Positions 36,101 to 47,514 of a DNA stretch of 64,000 nt are shown here, in pieces. A program made the position numbers and the translations under genes. Positions within the stretch are counted from its first letter, which is position 1, and every line of letters starts with the position of its first letter. The DNA is from Terriglobus saanensis SP1PR4 (GTDB lineage Bacteria; Acidobacteriota; Terriglobia; Terriglobales; Acidobacteriaceae): contig NC_014963.1 of assembly GCF_000179915.2 (NCBI RefSeq), positions 2,666,001-2,730,000 of the forward strand, in the 5' to 3' direction. A model generated the notes under the pieces. That model was not told where the DNA came from and did not search any database. It saw only the letters and a program-made list of their open reading frames with translations.

Positions 36101-36966
36101 AGCCTGGGCGTCCATGGGAGGCGCCCTCCATAGGTGCCTTCATGATCCGCAAATGTAACTGGCAAAGCTTTACCGAAGTGCTTTCCGTGCCGTTTGTAAA
36201 ATTCTTCGTAATAAATCTTGATGTACTCCGCGACAGCTTCACGGCTCATAATGTCCACGCTGCCGTGATCCGGGCCGATCGTATCTTCAAGCACATAACT
36301 AAAGACGATCCAGTCACCTTCAGGAACTTCCCATGTGAGCTCTTTGGCATCTGTCTTAATCTCGATTACTTTCAGGGTAGCTGCATCAAGCTGCCCTGGT
36401 CCGAACGACTTTGCAATGACAATATGAGCAGTATTTTGTGCAAGAGTCAGATGTGCGGTTTGTGGGCCACGCAAGGTAGTCTCAACCTGCCGAAGCCGTT
36501 TCATATGGAACGCCGGGTTTGCCTGAACCACGCGGCTCTTTTGCGGCCCGGGCAGCCAATAGTCGCGAGCCTCACCACTTGGCCATTCAAACTCATTGAC
36601 CATGCAGAGCGAAAAGCCTAGTTCTTGCGCAGCATCCAGGGCTTCTCCTACAACCTTCCACCAAGTCTCAGAGAGATAGGGTGTTTCCAGACCATCACGG
36701 TTATGGGCGTAAGCTCCGTAGACACCGTGATCGATCATCTGCTTCATCTGACGCCGGAGCTCACCGACTTCGAGCGCTCCATTCCAGAACCAGAATGGGC
36801 GAATGCTGAACTGACGGTCGGGATCGAGGAATGCGGAATAGAGAGCATCGTTCGACGACGGTGATGATGTGGGTGTTATCTGTAGCGCCCAGCCTCGCGA
36901 TGTTAGCAGACCTCCTATGCCCATAGCGGACAAACCCAAGAAATCTCTCCGTCTCAGCTTTTGCAC
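33136..36966 (-). CDS. Tat-exported GH106-like glycoside hydrolase (alpha-L-rhamnosidase-like)
   Basis: This 1276-residue protein is read from GTG at 36966, which has AGGGAA upstream and yields a twin-arginine signal (QKLRRRDFLGLSAMGIGGLL). It resembles the GH106 rhamnosidase group: N-terminal RPFWFWNGALEVGELRRQM and GVYGAYAHNRDGL, a TIM-barrel core with WPSGEARDYW, and a C-terminal galactose-binding-like sandwich (VVAEAWLNGEYLGSRSW). It is more divergent than the second GH106 enzyme at 44022. The start overlaps the end of the isomerase gene by 13 bp, so it is the last gene of a coupled three-gene unit PhyH, isomerase, hydrolase. Alpha-L-rhamnoside as substrate is inferred from the family. 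Confidence 0.75.
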   Translation of the reverse strand: MQKLRRRDFLGLSAMGIGGLLTSRGWALQITPTSSPSSNDALYSAFLDPDRQFSIRPFWFWNGALEVGELRRQMKQMIDHGVYGAYAHNRDGLETPYLSETWWKVVGEALDAAQELGFSLCMVNEFEWPSGEARDYWLPGPQKSRVVQANPAFHMKRLRQVETTLRGPQTAHLTLAQNTAHIVIAKSFGPGQLDAATLKVIEIKTDAKELTWEVPEGDWIVFSYVLEDTIGPDHGSVDIMSREAVAEYIKIYYEEFYKRHGKHFGKALPVTFADHEGTYGGRLPWTPRLFESFKAKVGYELVPLLPALTYDIGLQTEKVRCDLLDTVSELYSSNFWQQITDWCEQHKLEHTGHVWEESLFFGPAYQGDFFRILRSMTNPGCDTLDEWGRQSIWLKENASVADFERKRVVCENQGVQGEGSYLSPERMRRVSNGLAAWNVSEFIPHAFDYDLAKTNYPPDWFRSEPYLRWFKSYADQMRRVSFMNRNSHELAEIVLLYPQVSVWGQSSTSFKSDKFSYILHDANWSTDARETNDRYAELKLLLSRERLAYQVADDEYLVKGKIDGASLTIADSHFKVIVLPPMSTIRRSTAQQIARFIDAGGIVFALGYLPYISVESGRNDPALLDLWKSRFDTLSGGLQPKPQTSGRAYVVDGSETDLLDFLKHHVRPDALIVDGPVESLFTLRKKKDGSEFFWLVNDSPMPRVNLLKLPAHGRPERWDAETGLRVPLFYESTPDGTIIRLKLDAWDAAYIVFDLAGASQTLRLETTNLDDFHIVKEDSSGVTVRVTSLLPATGGRLALTKDEKRYHGSLPSPSTAFQAIEGSWEVTVGAPVIEAPYALSVEDPNNLGSDAAWYAKTRVELDWRELWLSPMRYSLQSWNVIGPFPNPDDLALDQSYPPEHEIDFDKSYIGDHGVRLKWLQAHAERYSVEQVSGFGEIGLIKLTGGPNGNDSYIVDYAAPLGISPLDGTFYAQTFVYLPQTTKCRLLLATGSPRAVFVNGHQVYSRWLRPLYNSLDDAFAAKVDVDLKEGWNSILVKLLHNPANEVGGRFFCRVETEEGRVIPGQRCSTRTYQPESKWLSESYLWLRFEVPPLVSALNLPPFKQSYQAYIDGKSAEATQKIPLSAEAKQVTLRIDSREILDVPFTFTTVASEIPLGSWMRPGLRNFSGEMTYEKNVQISADLLKEGLLLDCGEVGVVAEAWLNGEYLGSRSWAPFVFNLSRRARAGVNQFKVKVANTEGNARAVGASRRHLDNIDISGWHGPARLVPFADRELHLTS

Positions 36967-37913
36967 GATGTATTCCCTTTCTGATTTATCTTGTGTTCGT
37001 TGTCCACCACTTTGTCCGTGATAGAGCAAGTAGGTGTCGAAAATCTATCGCCACCCTTCAGTGACGAACAGGCATCCTTGAAGCAATCCTGCGCAATCGC
37101 GACGAGTAATTGTGCTTCCTGCCAGCGATCTGTCTCCTCTTGAAGCTCGCCTGCATCGTCGTGAAACTGACGCGCATAATTGTAAGTTGGACCAAGCAGT
37201 TCGGGACAGAACCAAAGCTCCATGTCTGCCTCATGCGAAGATAGAAGAAGGTGCCGCATGACCTGTGTCCATGCACGGCGAAAAATAGACAGCCCAACCT
37301 CCGATACTTCGGCAAGCGGAACTTGCATACAGCAACGATCGCCGATTCGCCCGTGAAGAAACAAAGTCTGTTCAAAGATGGGTTTAAGAAAAGAAAGCCG
37401 GGCGCTAAGATCGCCATACAACATTTCCTGGCCGGTGTACCAATGTGAGAGATCGAGATTGAAACGCAGTTGCGGAAAGCGACGTGAGAGTTGCACGGTC
37501 CGCCACGCATCCTGCGTTATGGAAGCACGATGCGTTTCGAGCATGAGCGGTATCTGATGGTCAACGGCAGCTTTACAGATTGCAGCAGCATAGACATCCA
37601 TCTCTGTGTCAGATTCCATCCCGAAGCCCGCAATGCACGTCACTGCCACAGCATCTCGCGCTTTCCATGACGCCGCGAGTTCGTCCGCATCTGCAGGCTG
37701 CACAAGCAGACCCGACCCGAGCAATGCAAGACCAAATTTTGAACATAGGCCCGGATGGCCTCCCTGCAATCCTTCGTAACCTGCCTGTGCGATCTCGCGA
37801 TGAAGCTGCACGTCACTTCCTTGAGGTCCGGTGGAAAAGGCAGGAAGATCGGAGACGTTTCCGTAGGTCATGCCGATCCGCAACCTTCTTTGCTTAGTAG
37901 AGGCTCCGCTCAA
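36954..37913 (-). CDS. Sugar phosphate isomerase/epimerase (xylose isomerase-like TIM barrel)
   Basis: This protein of about 319 residues belongs to the AP-endonuclease-2/xylose isomerase-like TIM-barrel family: first strand RIGMTYGNV, metal-ligand strands LMLETHRAS (E) and RFNLDLSHWY (D, H), then HGRIGDR and a C-terminal ELWFCPELLGP strand. I choose TTG at 37913, which overlaps the previous stop (TTGA) and has GCGAGG 9 bp upstream; ATG at 37871 is an alternative giving the usual first strand directly. It probably interconverts a keto and aldo sugar, or epimerises a sugar, in the cytoplasm. It is the middle gene of a coupled operon. Confidence 0.8.
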   Translation of the reverse strand: MSGASTKQRRLRIGMTYGNVSDLPAFSTGPQGSDVQLHREIAQAGYEGLQGGHPGLCSKFGLALLGSGLLVQPADADELAASWKARDAVAVTCIAGFGMESDTEMDVYAAAICKAAVDHQIPLMLETHRASITQDAWRTVQLSRRFPQLRFNLDLSHWYTGQEMLYGDLSARLSFLKPIFEQTLFLHGRIGDRCCMQVPLAEVSEVGLSIFRRAWTQVMRHLLLSSHEADMELWFCPELLGPTYNYARQFHDDAGELQEETDRWQEAQLLVAIAQDCFKDACSSLKGGDRFSTPTCSITDKVVDNEHKINQKGNTSCKS

Positions 37914-38830
37914 CAGATGCGACCTCGCTTCCCTGCACTGCCATGTCCCGGAGGATTTTCGCCAACCCACCGCTCGTCGATCGGCTCGCTGGCAAGTTGA
38001 TACCTGGAATCTGACGAAAGGCGAAGATGATTCGAGCGATTATCCATGCCGCCGTGAACAAGGTCGACCGAAAAGATCACAACGTCCCCCGCCTCATACT
38101 CCGAGACAAGCCAGCGTCCGCCAAGTTGTCTCCGAATTTCAGTAGGACTCTCTGACAGCCAGCCGTTGTAGCCGTTTGCCATTCGAGCTCCATCGCTTGG
38201 ATCGTTTTCGCAGTAGCTATCTACATCTTTAGCTCCGTAGCTCTTCTGTAGCTCTTGATTCTTGTGACTGTTTTCAAGCACCATGAGGCCACCGGCCTCA
38301 AAGTCAACCTTACCGAGCGGCACCCATGCCGTATAGAGTTTCCGCGTTCCCCTGCCCATAAAGACAACGTCGCAATGACTCGGCGTGCCACGGCCAGGAG
38401 AGATGCAACGCAGCCAGGTGAAATCGAAGTGGCGCGTCGGGCCACCCAGGAAGTGGCGAAAGAAGCTCATCAACTCTCCCTCTTCGGCGTAAAGCAGCTT
38501 CTGCAATGGCCGGTTGTTTTTTTGGGCCAATTCGGGTTGGAAGAATAGAGACGTCCCAGGCTTCTGGATACCGTCCATGAGAGGCGCATCGGGATCAAGC
38601 TGTCCTTGATCTGCAAGTTGTTCGAGTGTGTCTCTGCGTGCCGCGAGAACCTGATCTCGATTTAGAAGGCCGCGAAGAAGGAGATAGCCATCCTCGGCCA
38701 TCCGCTGCCGCAGCAAGTCTGCGTTTCCAAGAAGCTCGTTCGCTTCGCGAAGGTAGCCTAGCCTGTTGGCTGACGAGTCGAGCCGTTCCCCACAAGAATA
38801 GATGTCAAGAGCGGTCTCTGCGACTAACAT
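37910..38830 (-). CDS. Phytanoyl-CoA dioxygenase (PhyH) family oxygenase
   Basis: This 306-residue protein is a non-haem Fe(II)/2-oxoglutarate oxygenase. The iron triad is visible as SHCDVVFMG (HxD, near residue 156) and LVHGGMDNRSNHLR (distal His), with the 2-oxoglutarate-binding Arg in NHLRLSSDSRY. The N-terminus carries LRQRMAEDGYLLLRGLLN, the usual helix-strand entry of the family. No signal peptide is present. The substrate is unknown. It heads the operon with the isomerase and GH106-like hydrolase, 80 bp downstream of the 45-bp element at 38911-38955, and is divergent from the AraC gene. Members near glycosidases often hydroxylate sugar-linked or aliphatic compounds. Confidence 0.8.
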   Translation of the reverse strand: MLVAETALDIYSCGERLDSSANRLGYLREANELLGNADLLRQRMAEDGYLLLRGLLNRDQVLAARRDTLEQLADQGQLDPDAPLMDGIQKPGTSLFFQPELAQKNNRPLQKLLYAEEGELMSFFRHFLGGPTRHFDFTWLRCISPGRGTPSHCDVVFMGRGTRKLYTAWVPLGKVDFEAGGLMVLENSHKNQELQKSYGAKDVDSYCENDPSDGARMANGYNGWLSESPTEIRRQLGGRWLVSEYEAGDVVIFSVDLVHGGMDNRSNHLRLSSDSRYQLASEPIDERWVGENPPGHGSAGKRGRIC

Positions 38831-38910
38831 AGGTTTTCCTCACCGTCGCAGCCCCTGCAAGAAGGCTCCGACTTAGTTCCCATACGGTAGTCTCTTGCCG
38901 CAAGATGTAA

Positions 38911-38955
38911 CCATTCAGTCCTCAGCCGTTCTTATATAATTTTCGCTCACAGATG
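38911..38955. promoter_or_regulatory. Shared 45-bp regulatory element, copy 1
   Basis: CCATTCAGT, 7 variable bases, CGTTCTTATATA, one variable base, then TTTTCGCTCACAGATG. Copy 2 is at 43424-43468 and is identical at 39 of 45 positions by eye. It lies in the divergent region between phyH and araC and overlaps the AraC start. The rc reads TATATAAG, a possible -10 for the minus strand. Confidence 0.65.
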
Positions 38956-39816
38956 ATGTCACAGTTCAGCAAGTATTTCGCGATCAGCGCCCGTGATAAG
39001 ACATGGGGTCTCTACGTAACTGGAGTAGGACACGCAGAGCTTGCCTCGGATTCCGAATACCCACCTTCCATTCATCCCGATGCGTATCTCTTTCAGTGGG
39101 AGCGTGGCCGCGTTCTGGATGAATGCGTACTCTTGCATATCAAAAAGGGTGGTGGTGTATTCAGCAGCAACGAAACAGGAGAGATAAAACTGCGCATGGG
39201 CGATGTGCTCGTGATCGCCCCCCGCCAGTGGCATCGCTATCGGCCTGACCCAGCTACGGGGTGGGAAGAGTTCTGGGTAACTTTCGAGGGCCCGCTTGCA
39301 GACTCCTGGCGTTCAGAGGGTTTCTTCGACAAGAACAAGCCTGTGATTGCAACGAATTTACATTTCGATCTTGAAGAGACTTTCGAGCGAATGATCCATG
39401 TCGCGAAGCGCGAGCTGCATGCTCCTTATTTGATGGCAGGTCTTTGCCACAGTATCGTGGGCGCTGCTCTTTCGTTATCAAGCAGACTGGCCATGGACCC
39501 AAGCGAACGTCAACTTCTAGCCGCAGCAGAGTACCTGCGAAATCATTCGACGGTAGTCGATCTCGAGTGGCTTGCACGACAGAGCCGGATGAGCCCGAGC
39601 ACGTTCCGCCGCCGCTTTCATGATTATTTCGATTGCAGCCCAAGCACCTACCTCGCGGTTCAGAGGATCGGAGCAGCAAAGCGCTATCTGGCTGAAACGG
39701 ACTTGCCGCTGAAGAGAATTGCCGATCTGCTGGGATACTCTACCGAGTTTTATTTCATGCGTGTATTCAAGCAACACACTGGACTAACACCTTCTACATG
39801 GAGGCGTAGAGCTTGA
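38953..39816 (+). CDS. AraC-family transcription regulator with cupin-type sensor
   Basis: This 287-residue regulator has an N-terminal cupin-like ligand-binding domain (about 20-115; LLHIKKGGGVF, GDVLVIAPRQWHRYRP) and a C-terminal pair of helix-turn-helix motifs (about 190-287; DLEWLARQSRMSPSTFRRRF, with LPLKRIADLLGYSTEFYFMRVFKQHTGL in part). The DNA-binding half is well conserved. Ligand is presumably the sugar released by the neighbouring hydrolases. Candidate operator is the 45-bp element, which overlaps its start and recurs before the TonB receptor gene. A start at the second codon is also possible. Confidence 0.9.
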   Translation: MMSQFSKYFAISARDKTWGLYVTGVGHAELASDSEYPPSIHPDAYLFQWERGRVLDECVLLHIKKGGGVFSSNETGEIKLRMGDVLVIAPRQWHRYRPDPATGWEEFWVTFEGPLADSWRSEGFFDKNKPVIATNLHFDLEETFERMIHVAKRELHAPYLMAGLCHSIVGAALSLSSRLAMDPSERQLLAAAEYLRNHSTVVDLEWLARQSRMSPSTFRRRFHDYFDCSPSTYLAVQRIGAAKRYLAETDLPLKRIADLLGYSTEFYFMRVFKQHTGLTPSTWRRRA

Positions 39817-39872
39817 AGAAAAGCGTTGAGAGTAGCCAATCGCTCCGCGAGTATTCGGCACATCACGAAAAG

Positions 39873-39902
39873 AGCGCCGTCAGGGTATTTCCTGGCGGCG
39901 CT
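39873..39902 (-). terminator. Terminator between AraC gene and Oar-like receptor gene
   Basis: AGCGCCGTCAGG pairs with CCTGGCGGCGCT (12 bp, one G-U pair, 6-nt loop). On the minus strand it is followed by CTTTTCG, fitting termination of the receptor transcript; it may serve both convergent genes. Confidence 0.75.
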
Positions 39903-39923
39903 TCGAGTTTGCGGTACAGGTGG

Positions 39924-42900
39924 TTAGAACGATATGCGAGCCGAGAGCTCGAGCTCTCTTGGATCGAGCGCAGAGGTGACCCTTCCATACGTTGCTGAAC
40001 CGACGCTGGTATCGACATTGCTGAAGTTTGGATGGTTAAGAAAATTGAAGGCTTCTGCTCTGAATTGGACATTCACTCTATCGTGGATAGGAAAGGTCTT
40101 ATAGGTCGCGACATTGAAGGAGATCTCGCGCGGGCCGCGGATGCTGGCAGGACTTGCATTGCCATAAAAGCCGAACTCAGGTGCCGCGAAGGCAGTCGTA
40201 TCGAACCACTCCGCCTTGGTCTTGAGCAGCCTGATAGGAGCAACCTGGTTCGGCCGGATCGCCAATCCGTTGGTGCCTGTAGAGATGCCGGGGGTCAACG
40301 CAAAACCGCTTTCAATCACTCCAAGGGTGGCAAGACTCCAGCCACCCAGGATCTGACGCTCCAGTAAGTTACCGCTGTGCTTAAAGACTTGGAAGTCATA
40401 GATACCGGAGATCGAGAGGACGTGAGGACGATTGAAGTTGGTCGGAGCGTATTCAGCCGCGAGGTTGCGCCAGTCCTGGATGCCTTGCCCTCCGTTTGTT
40501 CCGATGCTTCCACCGCCGGTATTACTGGTGTGTCCGAACTGGGCGAGCGATTTGCTGTACGAATAAGCCCCCGTGGCCTGCACGGAGTTCTTGCGATATA
40601 CAAAACCAGTCTGTAGAGCGTTGTAGTTGCCGGAACCGATTCCGGCCTCTGCATAAATGTTCTGGTACCCCTTGTACGGTCGCGTGAAGTTTGGGCTGCT
40701 GGTATTGGTATTGATGCAGGGATCGAAGTTGTAAGAGCTCGCTGGAGCCTGTCCTGTAATGCAGCCAGCAGATTGGGTAGGAGCCGCGACCGCAAGCGGC
40801 TGGTTGAGGTCGTAACTAACCGTCTCCTGGTGGCGGAAGAGAGAGCCTGCGTAAGCGACACTAAGTACGGCGCTGGGAACGATCTGACGCTCTACCGTAG
40901 CGCTGAAGCTTTGCACCTGAGCTGGAGTGAACTTCGGTCCAACAGCGTCCAGTGTTTGCGGCGACGCACCGGATGCAAGACCTGAAGCAGGGTTTTCCAG
41001 AGTACCGCTCAGGATATTTGCACTCTGATTGAATGGTGGATTTTGGCCGAAGGCTCCGTAGATGGCCTCAACGGCAAGCCGTGAATAGCCAATACCATAA
41101 CCTGCGCGAAGTGAGGTTTTGCCATCGCCAGTGAGATCGTAGGCGAACCCGACCCTAGGTGCAAAATTAGTGTACTTGGGGGTAAAGAAACCGCTTGGAA
41201 CACCGTTCACACCAGCCTGTACAAGGCCCGTAGAGAGATTGGCGGCGGTACCCGTTGCGGTGAGAGGAACTCCGTTGGGGTTCGTAACAAATCCTCCGCC
41301 CGCCGTTACAACAGGCGCTACGGTTGGATCGTATGCCGATGGAAAGAATGAGGAAACCTGATTGCCTGAACTGGTGTTCGGCGAGAAGTACACCCAGCGA
41401 AGACCAGCATTCACGGTGAGGCGACGTGTGGCGCGCCAATCATCCTGCGCATAAGCCTCCCCTTGGCGGTAATGAAAGGAGCCGCTGCGCTGGCCGCTAT
41501 CTTGATGATATGTTGCGGGAAGCCCGAGAAGATAGTCCGCGACAGGATCACCTGTACGCGTTCCGTTGAAGGTGAACTGTCCTCCCGGATAGGTGAAAAC
41601 ATTTTGGTTCTTGACTCCTGCAATGTATAAAGCTCCGAACTGAAAGACGTGTGAGCCTTTTGTCCAACTAAGGTCGTCCTGAAGAATTCCCTCTCCATCC
41701 GATGCATGGATAGGAGGGGTGCCTGCTCCAAAGCCTGTATAACCACCACTGAAATTTATCTGTGGAGCTTTATTGAGAACGTTTGCGGTCGGAAAGGCTT
41801 GATTGATTGTAACTCCCGCTGGGGTCAGGAAGCCGGTCGTGTTAATGCGGGGTTTGTCATAGGTTTCGGCTATGGTTGCGGTATTTATCACGCTGGGAGT
41901 GATGGTGGAGCTGAGTCGAATCATCATATTCAAACCGGTGGTGTAGTACGTAGTCGGAGTCACAGGAAAGATACCGGTTCCGAAGGAGTTATAGGGAATG
42001 CCATTTTTAACCTGTTCGTAAGAGCATCGCCCCGTCAACACTTCGTTCCCGGTGACATAGTGGTCGACCCGGTAGTTATAACTGTCCTGCGACAAGGTCT
42101 GTGGCTCTTGATTGATATAGTTCAAGGAGCTGCCCGGGTTGTTTGGGAGCGATGCCAGCGAGTTGAGGAGCGCGATTGCTGTGGGATCGATGCAAGCCGG
42201 GTTTAATGTGCCATTGACGATACAGTTGTTCGCGCCTCGTGTGGCAAGCTGCCCCTGCGCAAGATTATCCTTGAAGGCCAGATTCGTGTCTGAGAGTGTT
42301 CCAGCGCGTTGCGCCTGGGTGAAGACAAGTCCCTGCGCGGTCGAACCATTCACAATACGACGCCACTCGTTTGAGGCGAAGAAGAAGGTTTTACGCTTGC
42401 GATTCGCGTTATAAAGATGCGGAATAAATATCGGCCCCCCGAAAGAGTATCCGAAGATATTCTGGCGTAGCTTCGTCTTCTGCGTTCCGAAATAGTTATT
42501 CGCATCAAGACCATCGTTTCGGAAGTAATCCCATGCGCTGCCATGGAAGGTATCCGAGCCTGACTTCGTCTGCACGATCACCTGTCCAGAGCCTGCCAGA
42601 CCATAGCGAGCGCTGTAGTTATCCTTGAGGATGCGGAACTCGTCGATGGAGTCTACGATCGGGAGAATGTTGATATTGCCGAGATTGCCCGTATTCATGT
42701 TGTAAACGCCATCCAGCGTGTATACGGAGTACTCAATGGAAGCGCCGTTGACGATGAGCGTTGTTCCTCCGGTAAGGCCGCCTGCCGACTGTTGGTTGTT
42801 GCCAGCGGTGCTCGATACGCCTGGGATCAACTGGCCCATAGACTGAAAGTTGCGTCCGTTGAGCATGAGATTTTCGACTTGCTTCGAGGTGATGGTTCCT

Positions 42901-43307
42901 CCGGAACCGGAGTCTTGTGTCTCGACAGCGAGCGCGTCCGCTGTGACGTTGATGGTTTCCCCTACGCTGCCTACTTTGAGCGACAGACTCGTCTCGCGTG
43001 TCTGGCCAGGATCGACTTGTACATGCTGCACAAAAACCGTATTGAAGCCTTGCACCGATGCCCTAACGGTATACAGCCCCGGAGTAAGAGCGTCTACAGA
43101 GTAGAAACCCGAGGTAGCAGTTGTAATCGACTTCGTAACATTTGTAGCCTCGCTTGTTACCTCGACGGTTACTCCTGCAACAGCAGCACCGGTCATGTCT
43201 AGGATCGTTCCACGGATTGAGCCTGAGTTTCCCTGCCCCAATGCAGCGGCCACAAAAAAGACGAAAGAAAATAAGCTGACGATCCGTACATGCTGTGAAC
43301 GTTTCAT
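39924..43307 (-). CDS. Oar-like TonB-dependent receptor (rhamnoside region)
   Basis: This 1127-residue outer membrane receptor has a signal peptide (about 1-24, ending ALGQ), a carboxypeptidase-regulatory-like domain (about 28-115; GSIRGTILDMTGAAVAGVTVEV), plug-like QVENLMLNGRNFQSMGQLIPG and DSIDEFRILKDNYSARYG, and a long barrel with many aromatic strands ending ELELSARISF. It is the same receptor type as the genes at 25963 and 58701. The 45-bp element at 43424-43468 lies 116 bp upstream of its start. With the GH106 enzymes alongside, it likely imports or binds oligosaccharides. Confidence 0.9.
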   Translation of the reverse strand: MKRSQHVRIVSLFSFVFFVAAALGQGNSGSIRGTILDMTGAAVAGVTVEVTSEATNVTKSITTATSGFYSVDALTPGLYTVRASVQGFNTVFVQHVQVDPGQTRETSLSLKVGSVGETINVTADALAVETQDSGSGGTITSKQVENLMLNGRNFQSMGQLIPGVSSTAGNNQQSAGGLTGGTTLIVNGASIEYSVYTLDGVYNMNTGNLGNINILPIVDSIDEFRILKDNYSARYGLAGSGQVIVQTKSGSDTFHGSAWDYFRNDGLDANNYFGTQKTKLRQNIFGYSFGGPIFIPHLYNANRKRKTFFFASNEWRRIVNGSTAQGLVFTQAQRAGTLSDTNLAFKDNLAQGQLATRGANNCIVNGTLNPACIDPTAIALLNSLASLPNNPGSSLNYINQEPQTLSQDSYNYRVDHYVTGNEVLTGRCSYEQVKNGIPYNSFGTGIFPVTPTTYYTTGLNMMIRLSSTITPSVINTATIAETYDKPRINTTGFLTPAGVTINQAFPTANVLNKAPQINFSGGYTGFGAGTPPIHASDGEGILQDDLSWTKGSHVFQFGALYIAGVKNQNVFTYPGGQFTFNGTRTGDPVADYLLGLPATYHQDSGQRSGSFHYRQGEAYAQDDWRATRRLTVNAGLRWVYFSPNTSSGNQVSSFFPSAYDPTVAPVVTAGGGFVTNPNGVPLTATGTAANLSTGLVQAGVNGVPSGFFTPKYTNFAPRVGFAYDLTGDGKTSLRAGYGIGYSRLAVEAIYGAFGQNPPFNQSANILSGTLENPASGLASGASPQTLDAVGPKFTPAQVQSFSATVERQIVPSAVLSVAYAGSLFRHQETVSYDLNQPLAVAAPTQSAGCITGQAPASSYNFDPCINTNTSSPNFTRPYKGYQNIYAEAGIGSGNYNALQTGFVYRKNSVQATGAYSYSKSLAQFGHTSNTGGGSIGTNGGQGIQDWRNLAAEYAPTNFNRPHVLSISGIYDFQVFKHSGNLLERQILGGWSLATLGVIESGFALTPGISTGTNGLAIRPNQVAPIRLLKTKAEWFDTTAFAAPEFGFYGNASPASIRGPREISFNVATYKTFPIHDRVNVQFRAEAFNFLNHPNFSNVDTSVGSATYGRVTSALDPRELELSARISF

Positions 43308-44021
43308 TTTTTAGCTACCCCGTTTGGATTCCGCCATACAAATGCAGGTAGAGACTCTTGATGTACCCGTAAAAGAAGGCCTCGACTCAGCACGAAACAC
43401 TAGTCCCCAAAGACGAGAAGCCGCCATTCAGTTTGCGGTCGTTCTTATATACTTTTCGCTCACAGATGCCCCGAGCCATACCTGTATACAGCAGATGAAG
43501 GCGCAGACCTTTAGAAGAAGCATGTTGCTCATACCGCTTAAACAGGGGCCAAACCTTCATTCACATAAGCAATTCCATCTTCGAAGTATGGGCTTCTCCA
43601 CCACCGTTTTCGGCGGAGTTCATACTAGAAATAATTTCCGGAAGAAACATTATGTCTCCTGACGGGCATTGTCAATACAAGTGATGAACAGAGAAATACG
43701 TAAAGAGCCTGCGCCTTGTGTTCGGCTGAATTCGCGGAAGATTCAATAGAGGGAATATTTTCCTTTCGCATTTCGCTTCATGTAGGATGGGTGCGCTTTC
43801 AGGCATGCGCTCCATTGTGAGGCGAAGATGGGTTCCAACTGCTTATTAGCGTTACGCATCGAAGGGTCACTTGTTACATGCAGCATGACCGGATCAACTC
43901 TGGTAGCCGCATATGGCAACGATTTCAGGGGCGGCTGATAGACATAACACTCTCCAAAGCACCCCCTGCGAATTTGCGCAACCGCGGTACATCATTTTTC
44001 TCAAACAAGGAGCCGAACAAC
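43308..44021. other. Large divergent intergenic region
   Basis: These 714 bp hold the second copy of the 45-bp element and no supported gene. An open frame at 43324-43662 crosses the element and has neither family features nor a plausible ribosome site. The segment 43680-43790 is AT-richer than the flanks. The promoter of the downstream GH106 gene should lie in the right part. Confidence 0.55.
43424..43468. promoter_or_regulatory. Shared 45-bp regulatory element, copy 2
   Basis: The counterpart of 38911-38955. Left block CCATTCAGT and right blocks CGTTCTTATATA and TTTTCGCTCACAGATG are unchanged; the 7-base spacer differs. It is 116 bp upstream of the receptor start in the same orientation relative to the minus-strand gene as copy 1 is to phyH. 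Confidence 0.65.
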
Positions 44022-47429
<3,408 letters not shown>

Positions 47430-47514
47430 ATAGCGAATAGTCCGGCAAGCATCGAGGCTTACTCTTCTTGTTCGCCGGACCTCGTTCTCTCAATCATTCA
47501 GAGGCATCCAAAAG

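Noticed and set aside
43324-43662. Small plus-strand frame in the large intergenic region
   Set aside because: It runs through the 45-bp regulatory element, has no ribosome site and no familiar sequence pattern.
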